Assembly (NCBI GenBank): GCA_001970855.1
Contig: LSSN01001861.1
Coordinates: forward strand, 1 to 12,830
DNA: 12,830 nt
Source of the DNA: Smittium culicis
Lineage: Eukaryota; Kickxellomycota; Harpellomycetes; Harpellales; Legeriomycetaceae
Reading direction: 5' to 3'
Position numbers and translations under genes: made by a program. Positions 1 to 8,999 of this stretch are shown piece by piece (the first letter of the stretch is position 1; each line of letters begins with the position of its first letter). The notes below the pieces were generated by a model, which searched no databases, had not been told where the DNA came from, and saw only the letters and a program-made list of their open reading frames with translations.

Positions 1-1347
1 AAAAAAACAATGAAATTTATAGTTATCTATTTTATTACAGATAATAATAAATAAGAGTTATTCACACAAATTATCCCAAAATTAAATAAAATTGCTATTA
101 CTGACAGTTCCTTATTTTTTTAATTATTCATGGTCATTTAAAATTATAAATAAAGATAATATAGAATATTAGTACATTTAAAAAATGAATTTTATATAAA
201 ACTTATGAACAGCTTTTCATATTTTTATACCATAGCTATTTTGGGGATTCGGTATCTAAAAAAATATTATTATTCCAGAATAATTTTAATTTATCTTAAA
301 ATTGAATCACAATCAAACAAAAAATAAAACACGAATTCATTTTTTATACATATTTCATCTAAAAGTTAATTATAATATCTGAAATAAAGTTAAATATACC
401 ATAATTCTTAAATGCACTATGCAAATTTTTACTTTTTTTAAATTTTATCTCTCTTTTTTTTGTATTTTTTTATTAGATGAGCCATACTGATAATAAAAAA
501 CATAATAATTGCATAATTTTACTATAAGCTAGATGTGGAAAATAAATAGTTGGTATTATTTTTGCTGGGGTATATGTAATATTATCGTTATACTAAATAG
601 AAACTAAAATACCCTACGGAATTTATAGAAGCTCTTAAAACGAAATTAACTAACTAATAAAATACTCAAGATCTTTTAGGATCACTACGTATAACCGAAA
701 AAATTATTTTAGAAAATATAAAAAGCATGAGCTATATATATTGAAATATTTTCCAAGATATTTTCTGATATAATTAATAGTATTTTAACGAGAATAATAA
801 ATTAGGCAAAATATTTTGATTTGGATTAATTATACGTTTTTGAATTTAAGAAAAATTGCACGAATCCATAATAAATAATATGGTAAATGTTAATATAAAA
901 AAGAAGTCAAACATTTTTTAAAAGTGTTAGGGAATTATTTAATGTTATTCTTTTTTTTTAAAAGAATTTTATACGCGCTTGAATTTTAAGGAAAAAACAA
1001 TATTTTATTTGATTTTTTTGGATTTCTGCTTTTTTTTTTATGTTTCTGTAAAAAAAATACTAAAATGAAAATTCTAATCCTAGAAATTAATTATCATTTG
1101 ACAGTTCAGTTTAATTATAATTTAAATAATTAAAATTTGGTGAAAATAAGTCGAAAAGTGTTTAAATTTTATAATAAAACTAAAATATATTTCCAATAGC
1201 TTTTAAATACAAGTACCAACGCAAAATATTCCATATTAAAATCTTAATATGTAAAATGTAAAAACTATTTAAATAGAATAATTTGGAATTAAAAAAATTA
1301 TTAATCTGAATTCAATTAAATATTTAAGCACCAATTATGGATACTAA
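1..1347. other. AT-rich non-coding stretch
   Basis: No supportable gene is visible. The sequence is dominated by A and T runs and stops in all frames. The only coding-like piece is 601-744, listed separately. I looked here for the left terminal inverted repeat of the MULE element that follows and could not find one by eye, so the left end of that element is undefined. Confidence 0.7.
601..744 (+). other. Coding-like patch, unidentified
   Basis: Frame 1 is open for 18 codons (reading YPTEFIEALKTKLTN near its end), interrupted by two adjacent TAA codons at 655-660, then open for 27 more codons containing LLGSLRITEKIILEN. Residue composition (P, T, E, L, G, R) is more protein-like than typical translations of this AT-rich DNA. 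There is no start codon and no family I recognise. It could be a fragment of an old mobile element, or chance; a 45-codon stretch with only two stops is not rare at this base composition. Confidence 0.15.
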
Positions 1348-1569
1348 ATCTTTATAAATACCAATTCTTTGGTATATAAAGGAATTTTTCATTATAAAAA
1401 GTCGAAAAATAGAGAAAATAATATATACTGCGAATTCAAGGATAAAAAATATTATAAAGAAAAAATCACTACTAATTGCGAAAAAACAAAAATTATAAAA
1501 TTTACTAAACATGATTGTAGATCAAATCCGGAAGTTATAATTACAAAAAAAAAGTGTAAACGAGCTTAA
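1348..1569 (+). other. FLYWCH-like finger of the MULE transposase, degenerate
   Basis: Frame 1 is open from 1348 and reads NSLVYKGIFHYKK, then NNIYCEFKDKKYYKEKITT, then TKHDCRSNPE. This follows the FLYWCH order: a hydrophobic-Y-x-G-Y/F-x-x-Y entry, an aromatic-Cys strand, a basic K-I-T-T strand, and a terminal His pair. FLYWCH domains are zinc-binding DNA-contact modules commonly found N-terminal to animal-type MULE transposases. Differences from the usual form: Trp of the W-x-C strand is Tyr, the spacing of the Cys residues is disturbed, the Cys before the basic strand is absent, and the final H-x-H reads H-D-C. The frame closes at 1567-1569, just after the A9 run at 1545-1553, and homology continues in frame 2. 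Confidence 0.65.
1545..1553 (+). other. Frameshift site 1: A9 homopolymer in the MULE gene
   Basis: A run of nine A separates the finger (frame 1) from the linker (frame 2). Reading the run as eight A would carry frame 1 directly into the linker without a stop. A one-base homopolymer gain is a common mutation and also a common sequencing or assembly error, so this break may not be real. Confidence 0.6.
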
Positions 1570-1864
1570 AGGAAAAGCTTCGGAATCTGGATCTACTTCT
1601 TCGATTTTAGTTTCAAAAGTCATAAAAAAATTTAATGATGGCGAATTGTGCATATCAAGTAACATATTAACATTGATGAAAACTTTGAACAGAAAAAGAA
1701 ATGAAAAATTGCCGAATAACCCTAATACTTTAGAAGAAATGGCCAAAACATCAGATAAGTCGATTTTAACATTAAATGAATACCAGTTTTCGATATATTC
1801 CAATGTTAATGAGAATACTATGTACAACGTTTCTATTTTCGCAACTCGAGATAATCCGACAAAT

Positions 1865-1876
1865 CTAAGTCTATGA
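1865..1876 (+). other. Frameshift site 2: ATGA overlap before the DDE domain
   Basis: Linker frame 2 stops at TGA 1874-1876, while the DDE frame 1 is open across the same bases with an ATG at 1873, giving an ATGA overlap. MULE homology is continuous across the join (NPTNLS into FMDGTFKTAP), so this is best explained as loss of about one base from an originally single frame. The ATG at 1873 is not a plausible natural start, because it lies within the conserved block that precedes the first catalytic Asp. Confidence 0.6.
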
Positions 1877-2574
1877 TTAGTTTTATGGATGGTACGTTTA
1901 AAACTGCACCTAAAACTTTTTACCAAATAATTACTATACATGGTCAGTATGAAAATAAAGTTTTCCCGATATTATACAGCTTTTTATCGAACAAAAAAAC
2001 GATGAATTATCAACTGTGTATAGATAATATATACAGTTGTTGTGTAAATAACGATTTATGGATAAGCAGACCTCTTAGGGTAATTTCTGATTTTGAATTA
2101 GCAATAATAAAATCTTCAATATCACTACTTTCTAGATCTGTGATATCCCTATGCTTTTTTCACTTTATTCAATATATATATAGATATATACAAGAAAACA
2201 ATTTGAAAAAGGAATATAAAGATAAGGCAAATAATTTAAAAATAATACAAGTTTGCTGTTTTTTTTCTATAAAATTTGCTCCGGTATTAGATTTCAAATG
2301 GGCATTTAATGAGCTAATAAAGATTTTAGACCCAAAATTAGTACCTTTTGCACAGCATTTTAACAGGTTATATGTCAATTATATTGTAATAGGTGAAACG
2401 AATACTACTGCACCAACTTATCCGCTTGATCAATGGAATCACTATATATCAGGTTTATATCTATTACCAAAAAAAAATTACAATACTGAAGCGAGGCACA
2501 ACAGATTTTCAATATTATTAAGTAGGAATAATCTATCTTTCAAATATATACACGGAAAGTTGATTATTGAGTAG
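1873..2574 (+). other. MULE DDE transposase domain, catalytic residues present
   Basis: This 233-codon open frame is the longest in the window. It carries the MULE hallmarks in order: F-M-D-G-T-F-K (first catalytic Asp, residue 6, at 1888-1890), YQIITIHG, a Y-Q-L-C-I-D helix, VISDFELAI (second Asp, residue 73, at 2089-2091), the C-x2-H signature CFFH (residues 94-97), a Q-x5-R helix ending before YK, the W-N pair (residues 188-189), and N-T-E-A-R-H (candidate catalytic Glu, residue 206, at 2488-2490). D, D, E and C-x2-H all survive, so the domain has lost little; the defects lie outside it. It ends at TAG 2572-2574, although homology appears to continue past the stop. Confidence 0.88.
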
Positions 2575-2788
2575 AAAAAAACAGAAACATGATTCATGAA
2601 CTAAAATTTAACAGATAAATTAGAGAAAATCCGAAGAAAAAGATGTTAAAATAGATAAAAATTTACAATTCACGGTTAATAGATATTCAATGTATAAATC
2701 TGAGGATAATATATTAGAATATTTATATATATATATGGTGTCAATAATTCATATTTGTATTAGTATTTATGATTATATAACTGAATAA
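2575..2788 (+). pseudogene. Broken C-terminal tail of the MULE transposase
   Basis: After the TAG at 2572-2574 the tail typical of this transposase type (acidic/basic helix, charged linker, final helix) can be followed in other frames. Frame 3 from 2589 reads MIHELKFNR then a TAA; frame 2 from 2624 reads KSEEKDVKIDKNLQFTV and then NRYSMYKSEDNILEYLY before ending at TAA 2786-2788. The N-R-Y ... I-L-E-Y-L pattern resembles the last helix of FLYWCH-MULE proteins. These pieces show that the stop at 2572 truncates the protein rather than being its natural end. Confidence 0.5.
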
Positions 2789-3519
2789 TTTCATCTAAAA
2801 AATTTATTACTTTTTCAATATAGTTTATCTTAAAAGAGAAAAAAATTCGAAAATTCAATGCTTAAATAATTCTTTATTTTTCAATAAGGCATAACTTAAT
2901 TTATAATTAATATATATTAGTAGAATTATACTAATAAAATAGCGTTAGTTAGGCTAAGCTGAGGAATAGCGCTGAATTATTTTATATTTATTTTTTCTAC
3001 TTATTTTTATTTTAAGGATTTGTATTATTCGATTATTTGATGGCGGAAGCATTCATACTCTTGATTATTTTTAATAACTGTAATGGCGCTAGTACTGTTA
3101 TTTCTGTCATAATTGTATTTAGAAAATCTATGATTAAGAAGAAAAACATGTAGATTATTATTATCGAAATTAGATGCTGCCAATAATTAAAAAGGATATA
3201 AATTATATAATCTTTAAACATTACTAAATTTAAATTTTGATAATTATTTTATTTAGTTAAAAAATTTGACTAAATTTTGATACTTTTCAATTAGATACAA
3301 AAAAATTCTTTTTAGATTTAAAATTTTTAGATATGGGAATTTAGCTGTGTTGAATAATATCTTTTAATAGTGATATTAATTGATTCAACATTTTAATAAT
3401 CATTAATAATAGCAGTAAATACCAGAAATTTATATGATTTATTTTTTAACTCGATTATTGAGAGTTTTATCGCTGAACCAAAAAATACATAAAAATTAAG
3501 GAGGGAAATAAATTTTTGA
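2789..3519. other. AT-rich non-coding stretch
   Basis: I see no gene. A minus-strand open frame of 62 codons (3033-3221) is Ile/Tyr/Phe-rich, contains no recognisable motif, and is of a length expected by chance. Nothing here is a convincing right end for the MULE element. Confidence 0.7.
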
Positions 3520-3696
3520 AGCTTAAATTGTACTAGTAAAATTATCTTTAATTCCATCGAAAAACACACTTGGGAAAATTTGATATCTATTAGTGGTAAC
3601 CCTACCCCGCCAAATTTTATTGATTATTTAGATATTAATTATATTTATGAATTATCTGATAAAATATGCGATCATATTTTTAAAAATAGTTCGTAG
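3520..3696 (+). other. piggyBac-like N-terminal fragment
   Basis: Frame 1 is open for 58 codons between TGA 3517-3519 and TAG 3694-3696 without an ATG. It contains HTWENLISISGNPTPPNF followed by IDYLDINYIYELSDKICDHI and FKNSS. The second half resembles the piggyBac block before the catalytic core (D-x-F-x-L-F-F-x-D-x-L-I-x-x-I-V-x-x-(S/T)-N). The G, P, W, D and C content sets this apart from background translations of the window. Confidence 0.4.
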
Positions 3697-4239
3697 ATTC
3701 AATTTTTTTTAATCCACCTTATATATTAAAATTTTTTAGCTATGTAAAAAGCTTTAGTATTAAAATAATATAAATACATAAATAAAAAAACACAAGAGAA
3801 AAAGGATATAAATATTAATTAATTCAATGCAGTCTTTGGACCATCGGTACATATTTTGGTATTTATTATAGGATTAAGTTGATAAAATAAATAGATACAA
3901 ATGTAATGAAATAATAATTATTATAAACCTTTTTTTGCTTTTGCAATGATTTCTGGAATAAAGTTGGAAAAAAAATAATATTTATGTTGAAGGTATATTA
4001 TAGTTGTGTTTCAAATTATATTGATTCAATGCTGGTGTAGAAAATATTATTGAAAATATTCTCGATAAACCCGCTGAATTCACTGCATGCTTTTAATTAG
4101 ATAAAAAAAGAAAATGATTATTGAGAAAAATTCAAGATAAAATAAACAAAAAAATGATTAAAAAATTTTTAATAAAATTAGGTCTAGAAGAAAAATTATT
4201 CAGGAGTAACAGTGTAATTTTATAAAAATTATTGATATA

Positions 4240-4467
4240 ATGCTATTATTTATTTTGAAGATCCCGATAATCCTTCAAAAATTTAACAGAGCTAGTAGAG
4301 ATTATAGATATAGCTGTCCCAAATACTTGAAATATAGAATCTTTCCTACAATTTGTATTAAAATAAAACCAAAAGCTAAAAATGGGAACGATATACCTAA
4401 TTTAATGGGAGTAAGAGGCTTTAAGGTTTTTTTTATTTGTATTTGGGGCCAAAAAACTTACTTCTAA
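4240..4467 (+). other. Core fragment of the putative piggyBac relic
   Basis: Two frames overlap here. Frame 3 (4236-4286) reads NAIIYFEDPDNPSKI. Frame 1 (ATG 4240 to TAA 4465-4467, 75 residues) reads RDYRYSCPKYLKYRIFPT, then IKIKPKAKNGNDIPN, then VRGFKVFFICIWG. The frame 1 ORF length by itself is near chance level. The residue composition and the R-G-F-K-V-F-x-x-C match are the reasons to treat it as a relic and not as a small gene of its own. Confidence 0.35.
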
Positions 4468-4687
4468 TTTAAAAAAATATCCTTCAGAAATATGAATCGC
4501 CAGTTATGAAAATAGTAGATAAAATTAAAAATATATAAGTGATCAAGAAAAAGAAGAACGAATAAAAAAACATAAAAAAATTATTTACTGTAGAAAATAG
4601 CTCGATAAAAAATTTAGCTAGTTACGCTAAATTCATTCCGAACCAAAAATAAATAAATTATGATTTTATTAATCCATAATTTTTTAA

Positions 4688-4876
4688 TTACAGGATATAA
4701 TCTAATTTTAAAAATTCAATCTTTTAAATATCATCTAGATCAACTATGGGACTTAAAATGTCAATTATTAACTTCAATCCATTTTAAATCTTGCTTTCCA
4801 ACTTCAAATATTTAATTTGGTCGTTAACTCGAACTTTATAAAGTTCTTTAACAGTTTTTTTTACTTTAGTGGAAAA
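4688..4876 (-). other. Minus-strand coding-like patch, unidentified
   Basis: On the minus strand, one frame from 4876 to the TAA at 4690-4688 has only two internal stops in 63 codons and reads TVKELYKVRVNDQIKYLKLE, then GLKLIIDILSPIVDLDDI. It lies inside the putative plus-strand piggyBac relic and could be a fragment of another element inserted there. I do not recognise a family. Confidence 0.2.
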
Positions 4877-5125
4877 TCAAGTCGTTTGATATATTTAATA
4901 TCATTTCACATTTTATTATCTTTTAAAATTTCTCACAAGTTAATTGTATTAGTGTATTTTCATATTCTCTAAATAAAATATATCCTTTAGCATAGCCCTT
5001 ATCTTATACTTATTATATGCAATAAGGGAACTTTTCGCGAATCAGAGAAATGAAGAGAATTTAAAGCTAGAAAATTAACTATATTATACATTAATTTCGA
5101 ATTCATAAAATTCTATAGCTTTTGA

Positions 5126-5342
5126 AAAAATATTCGTCAATTTATATTTAATAAATCTGTGGCAGATATTGAAAGGTCTAATAGAATGACATTTGATATA
5201 ATTTTAAATTTACTCGATGATTCAATAGCGTGATATCAATCATTAAAATTCTATATGGATTAGTCATATTGAATGTTTACAGGTCAAAAATTTGATCTGC
5301 GCTAGCTATCACTATATTATCTGCCGAAGAAATTTTCCATAG
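5126..5342 (+). other. piggyBac-like C-terminal fragment
   Basis: Frame 2 (5126-5261) reads SVADIERSNRMTFDIILNLL, continues DDSIA, meets a TGA at 5231-5233 and resumes YQSLKFYMD before TAG 5261. This resembles the piggyBac helix F-x-x-L-L-D-x-(S/A)-I-(V/I)-N-x-Y-x-L, with the stop at the Asn position. Frame 3 (5247-5342) then reads IWISHIECLQVKNLICASYH, like the following L-(S/T)-H-x-E-F-x-x-x-L-x-x-x-L-I helix. The two helices normally sit next to each other, as here. Confidence 0.45.
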
Positions 5343-5503
5343 GTGGAAATATGATCTTACTGAAAAAATTAAATGAGATTTTAAATAAAAGGGAGAAACT
5401 TACTTTAATAATTCGTGTATATTATTTAGGATAGAATTACACTAATAATAACGAAAATAACCTAACCTTAATCACTTTTTTAAAAAAAAAGGTCAAGGTG
5501 TGA

Positions 5504-5698
5504 ATTCAGGAATTTCAGGAAATCGATAAACTAGGAGCTGAGGTTTCTACTTTTGGAATTTTTCGAACTTTAATCAGCTATTTATTTATTTATTTTACTA
5601 CTTAGAATCCTTTAATTATTTACTGAACTTTGTCTTAATTAGAGCATGTGTTACCTAATTTAAATATTGATTGTTTAAATCATAGTATGGGGAAATAA
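5504..5698 (+). other. Coding-like patch, unidentified
   Basis: Frame 2 is open for 33 codons (5504-5602), reading QEFQEIDKLGAEVSTFGIFR with a further hydrophobic stretch. After three stops it is open again for 19 codons (5639-5695), reading LEHVLPNLNIDCLNHSMGK. The LGAEVSTFGIFRTL segment has the look of a helix-turn-helix of the kind found in Tc1-type transposases, but this is only an impression. No start codon, no recognised family. Confidence 0.2.
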
Positions 5699-6230
5699 TA
5701 TTAAACAACAATTCTCTTTCTTACGCTAAATACCCAAAAAAAGAAAAAATAAAGGCAATTGGAACAAATAAAACCCCTTTTAGCTTCAGTTAATCCAGAT
5801 TGCTAAATTTTTTTTAACAATATTTGTTGATTTGAATAATTTTATTAAGAGTAAATCACATATATAATATAATATCATGGTAATATATAAATTAAATGAT
5901 CATAAGTAAATGATAAAGATTCATTGATTGTATTGGATAATCCATGATTAACTATTTCCTGAATTTTATTGAGCGGTTATATATCATTATTTCCAACAAT
6001 ATTTAAATGAAATTTTTCATTTAAAGTCACTATGACAAAATATTAGACAATAATTGTAAATTTTATAGACTCTAAAGACCATATTGCTTGAATAAAATTA
6101 TAAATTAATTAATTAACTAAAAATTTTTTTTGATTTTTATCGATTATAATTTTAAAAATATTGCTAAATCTATCAAAATAACCTAGATAAAAATTTAATT
6201 TTAATATAAAAAATTAATAATTTAAGGTAA

Positions 6231-6404
6231 TACTCGAAAAAAAAGTCCAAAAACGAGGTAAAATCGAGTAAGAATCTGAAATGGCATAAAAATATTTCTA
6301 TCAAACTAAATAATATCTGGAGAACATAAATCATTCCCAGAATATATAATATCGATGTACCCTATTTTCAATCAAAAATTTGAGCGAATTTAGTTATAAA
6401 AAAA
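6231..6404 (+). other. Coding-like patch, unidentified
   Basis: Frame 3 has two internal stops (6327, 6381) in 58 codons. It reads NEVKSSKNLKWHKNISIKLN, then IIPRIYNIDVPYFQSKI, then ANLVIKKY, ending at TAA 6405-6407. About five or six stops would be expected at this base composition. W, P, H and V content is higher than in neighbouring translations. There is no start codon and no family I recognise. Confidence 0.15.
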
Positions 6405-7710
6405 TATTAAAAATTCAAAAAACGATGATTTAATTTATTTTTTGCTTTTGATAAGGTTTAACATATTTTAAAGAATTTAGCTCATAAATAGAATTCTGCG
6501 ATTATTGGCGAGTAATAAAAATCAATACGAATTCTTTTACAATAATAAGAGAATAAATTAAAGAATGACGCAAGAAAATAATTAAAAATAAGGAATTTAA
6601 TTTTTAAAAGTGTCTCATACTATAAAATAACTAATCTTTTGACATACGTAAATAAAATAATAAAGTTAGATATAATTTTTTCGTTAAACTACTTAAAATT
6701 GAAGTTATATAGAATATATATACGTCTAGAAATTTAGTCAATAAAAAACGCGCAGTTATTGATAATAGAGCTAATTAGAACCTTGATTAATATAAATACA
6801 ATTAAGATGGGAAATGAAATAAATTTTATATTTTATAAATATTTATTTGATATATTCAAGGAAGAATAAGACTCGAATTTTTATGATAAAATAAATATTA
6901 ATAACAATTTTTTTTTTTAAAAATGATTGATAAATAACTTGAGATAGACAGAATACAGTGTTAAAAAAACAAGATTTTTATCTGTATATTTGACTATTTC
7001 AATTTAAAAATTACTGATAGTAAATTTAAATAAAAATAAATTAATCATTTGGGCTGAATATTCGTATAAATACTTGATGCGTTATATATTATTATTACAA
7101 TATATTTTTACTTCCAATTTAAAATCGAGAATATTGGAATATGAAAATGAAATAATAAAAAAATTTTCATTTAATAAAAGAACTTTTAATACGTGATTTA
7201 TCATAAAATCAAAAAATTAAAAGTTAAATTTAAGCCAAATATACGAGATTTAAATATAAAATTAAGCAACAAAGGATCCAAAGAAAGCTTTTGAAAAAAT
7301 TTCAAAATTGTATGTGAAATTATATTTAAGTGCTTTCATATATATAATTCGGCACAAAAAGTGATTAAAATCCTAGAATAAACTTTTAACACTAATAACC
7401 TTTAAAAAATAACCGTAAGCTATTCATAAAAAATTAATGTCTTTTAAAAATAAAATACATAGAAAATGAGATAAAATGTATATTGCTATATTTATTAAAC
7501 GACATAATAATTTGACCACTGATAAAATTGATAGAAATTAACCAAAGTAATATTAAATTTTACTAGGTCTTACTAATTATTAAAATGAGCTCTAAATTTT
7601 TAGATTTTCATAACTATCCTTATCATATTAATACTACATTGACTGCAGAAAGAATCAAAAAAAATTCTTCATTTTACAAAATATATTTATTAAACATCTC
7701 AAATATTTAA

Positions 7711-7732
7711 AAAGCTAAAATTTATTAGCTTT
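7711..7732. repeat. Perfect 8-bp hairpin AAAGCTAA/TTAGCTTT
   Basis: AAAGCTAA at 7711-7718 is the exact reverse complement of TTAGCTTT at 7725-7732, with a six-base AATTTA loop. It starts at the base after the stop of the 41-residue open frame 7585-7710. There is no T-run consistent with a bacterial-type terminator, and the window looks eukaryotic. Short hairpins of this AT-rich kind can arise by chance. Confidence 0.5.
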
Positions 7733-7767
7733 AGTGTTAATAAAAAATATATTCTAATTCTAAGAAC

Positions 7768-7798
7768 TTGTCCTCAAAATGATGATTATCGAGGACAA
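7768..7798. repeat. Perfect 8-bp hairpin TTGTCCTC/GAGGACAA
   Basis: TTGTCCTC at 7768-7775 is exactly complementary to GAGGACAA at 7791-7798 across a 15-base loop. Each arm is half G+C, which is unusual in this ~80% AT sequence and makes it the more notable of the two neighbouring hairpins. It could be a remnant inverted repeat or a structured-RNA element. No gene context supports a specific role. Confidence 0.5.
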
Positions 7799-8999
7799 AC
7801 ACAGACTCAACAGTAAATCATTGTGGATTAAAATATAGAATTAAAATCGTGCGCCACATTTTCTACCTTTATTAAAAGGATATAATATTGAATAAAATAT
7901 ATTCTAACTATAATATTTAAACGAAAGATTTTCATACTCAACGAAAAAAAGGTCGCTTAGTTTTATTTTTTTAAAAAAATCTACTATTCTTACACACTTT
8001 TACTTTCCCTAAACATTAGCCATCAAAATATTAGTCTTATAATCATATTAATAGTTACAACTTTTGAAATAAATATATACTTTAGTTTCGCTCTTAAACT
8101 AATGACCGACTAATGCTTTCAGAAAATATAAGCAATGGAGAATCAGTAAATTTTATTAATGATTAACCCAATATCAAATCTTATAGGATCAGTATCTTAA
8201 CTTTTGGAATATATAATTTTTTCATGGAACCAATAAATAGATAAGATAAAATAATTAATTTAAACGAAATGAATAAATTCATTTTATATAGAGATAGGAT
8301 ATTTATTAAAAAAATCATAAAAAAAGGAGTTTTGATATTCCAAAAATTAATGACCTAAAAATATTACCTGGTGCACAAGAAAATACTTATAAGAAAGTGC
8401 TATAAATTAATTTAAAAAATCGCATGTAATTTTATTTTATAAATTATATCACTTATGATATTATCCTAGCTTCATAATATCTTTCAAAAAGCATTAAGCT
8501 TAAATTTGATATAAAATAAGTTTTTTTTCTCATTATTTACTTATAAATAGCATATATTAGGATGTATTTTTTTTTTGTATTTCAAATTGACTTTAGAATC
8601 GTAAAGTTTCTATTATAGTGCGTCAAAAACATGAAAATATATTCTTTCAAAATAATTTTAGTGAAAAATTTTCTCGTATTGCCTATAAAAATTAAGAATA
8701 GACTTGGAAAAAGTGACAGTATCAAAATTTTAGTGATTCTTAGGCTTTATGTGAAGAATTTATTGAAAAAATTCTGATTATTCTCTAAATAAGAATTTAT
8801 CAATTAAAAAATGCTATTATTTTAAACTATAAATGACTTGTAAATTCTTTATTTTTGAATCTGAATGCCTTTCAATTTTAAAACCCTAATAAATAATTTA
8901 AATATAGAATCTAACTCTCATAGTGTAGAATAATTTATTATGATGGCTTAAAAAATTTTTTTATAAAGAATTTGCGTTTTTTCAATCCGCTATTCATAT

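Larger units (their letters stand above)
1348..2788 (+). pseudogene. MULE-family transposase, frameshifted (FLYWCH + MULE DDE)
   Basis: This is a decayed Mutator-like (MULE) DNA transposase, the enzyme that cuts and pastes its own element. The parts read in order, in changing frames: a FLYWCH-like finger (1348-1569, frame 1), a linker (about 1556-1876, frame 2), the DDE domain (1873-2574, frame 1) and a broken tail (2575-2788, frames 3 then 2). The linker has the layout known from animal-type MULEs: a helix like NELKGKASESGST, a basic RKRNEKLPNNPNTLEE segment, then FATRDNPTN just before the catalytic domain. Two single-base frameshifts and several late stops mean no full-length protein can be made. 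No ATG lies in frame upstream; an ATG at 1337 in frame 2 (MDTKSL, then a stop) may be the remains of the start. Codon use and base composition match the surroundings. Terminal inverted repeats and target-site duplications were not found by eye. The family call is strong and the pseudogene status nearly certain, unless the frameshifts are sequencing errors. Confidence 0.88.
3520..5342 (+). pseudogene. Probable piggyBac-type transposase relic
   Basis: Several short plus-strand frames, in the order expected for a piggyBac DDE transposase and spanning about the usual length of its gene (1.8 kb), resemble conserved blocks. At 3520-3696 there is an N-terminal block. Around 3830-3880 FGPSVHILVFIIGLS resembles the W-x-P ... 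E-x-x-x-F-(I/L)-G block. At 4239-4286 IIYFEDPDNP resembles the L-H-F-x-D-N block. At 4414-4440 VRGFKVFFIC resembles the K-R-G-F-K-(V/I)-W-x-L-C block. At 5126-5261 a block resembles the F-x-x-L-L-D-x-(S/A)-I-x-N-x-Y helix, and at 5247-5342 one resembles the L-x-H-x-E-F ... L-I helix. Each match is weak alone; their order and spacing are the argument. Many stops and frame changes make it non-functional. I could not recover the three catalytic Asp positions with confidence, and I did not identify TTAA-flanked termini. The alternative is chance similarity in AT-rich DNA. Confidence 0.45.
5343..8999. other. AT-rich non-coding stretch with weak patches
   Basis: No gene is supportable. Weak coding-like patches (5504-5698, 6231-6404) and two perfect hairpins (7711-7732, 7768-7798) are listed separately. 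A 41-residue ATG-started frame at 7585-7710 on the plus strand precedes the first hairpin directly but is of chance length. The low-coordinate side may hold further decayed reverse-transcriptase sequence of the LINE relic on the minus strand, but I could find no QHGF-like or (F/Y)-x-D-D catalytic motif. Confidence 0.6.

Noticed and set aside
1324..1512. Minus-strand open frame of 62 codons
   Set aside because: Antisense to the FLYWCH-like finger; Phe/Ile-rich translation with no motif.
1522..1941. Minus-strand open frame of 139 codons
   Set aside because: It lies antisense to the MULE linker and DDE start, whose homology is on the plus strand; it is a shadow.
2169..2378. Minus-strand open frame of 69 codons
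   Set aside because: Antisense to the MULE DDE domain, which is clearly coding on the plus strand.
3033..3221. Minus-strand open frame of 62 codons
   Set aside because: Length is within chance for this base composition and the translation is hydrophobic low-complexity without a motif.
2921..5448. Near-identical 17-mers (TAGAATTAYACTAATAA) at 2921 and 5432 flanking the piggyBac-like relic, with a weak inverted match beside them
   Set aside because: A 16/17 match between AT-rich words is expected many times by chance in a window this size, and piggyBac elements have inverted rather than direct termini.
7585..7710. ATG-started 41-residue plus-strand frame (MSSKFLDFHNYPYHINTT...)
   Set aside because: Length is expected by chance, no family is recognised, and nothing upstream supports a promoter; kept only as context for the hairpin.
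8269..8405. Plus-strand ATG frame followed by a frame-3 patch reading KINDLKILPGAQENTYKKVL
   Set aside because: Both pieces are about 30 codons, need a frameshift to join, and match no family I know.
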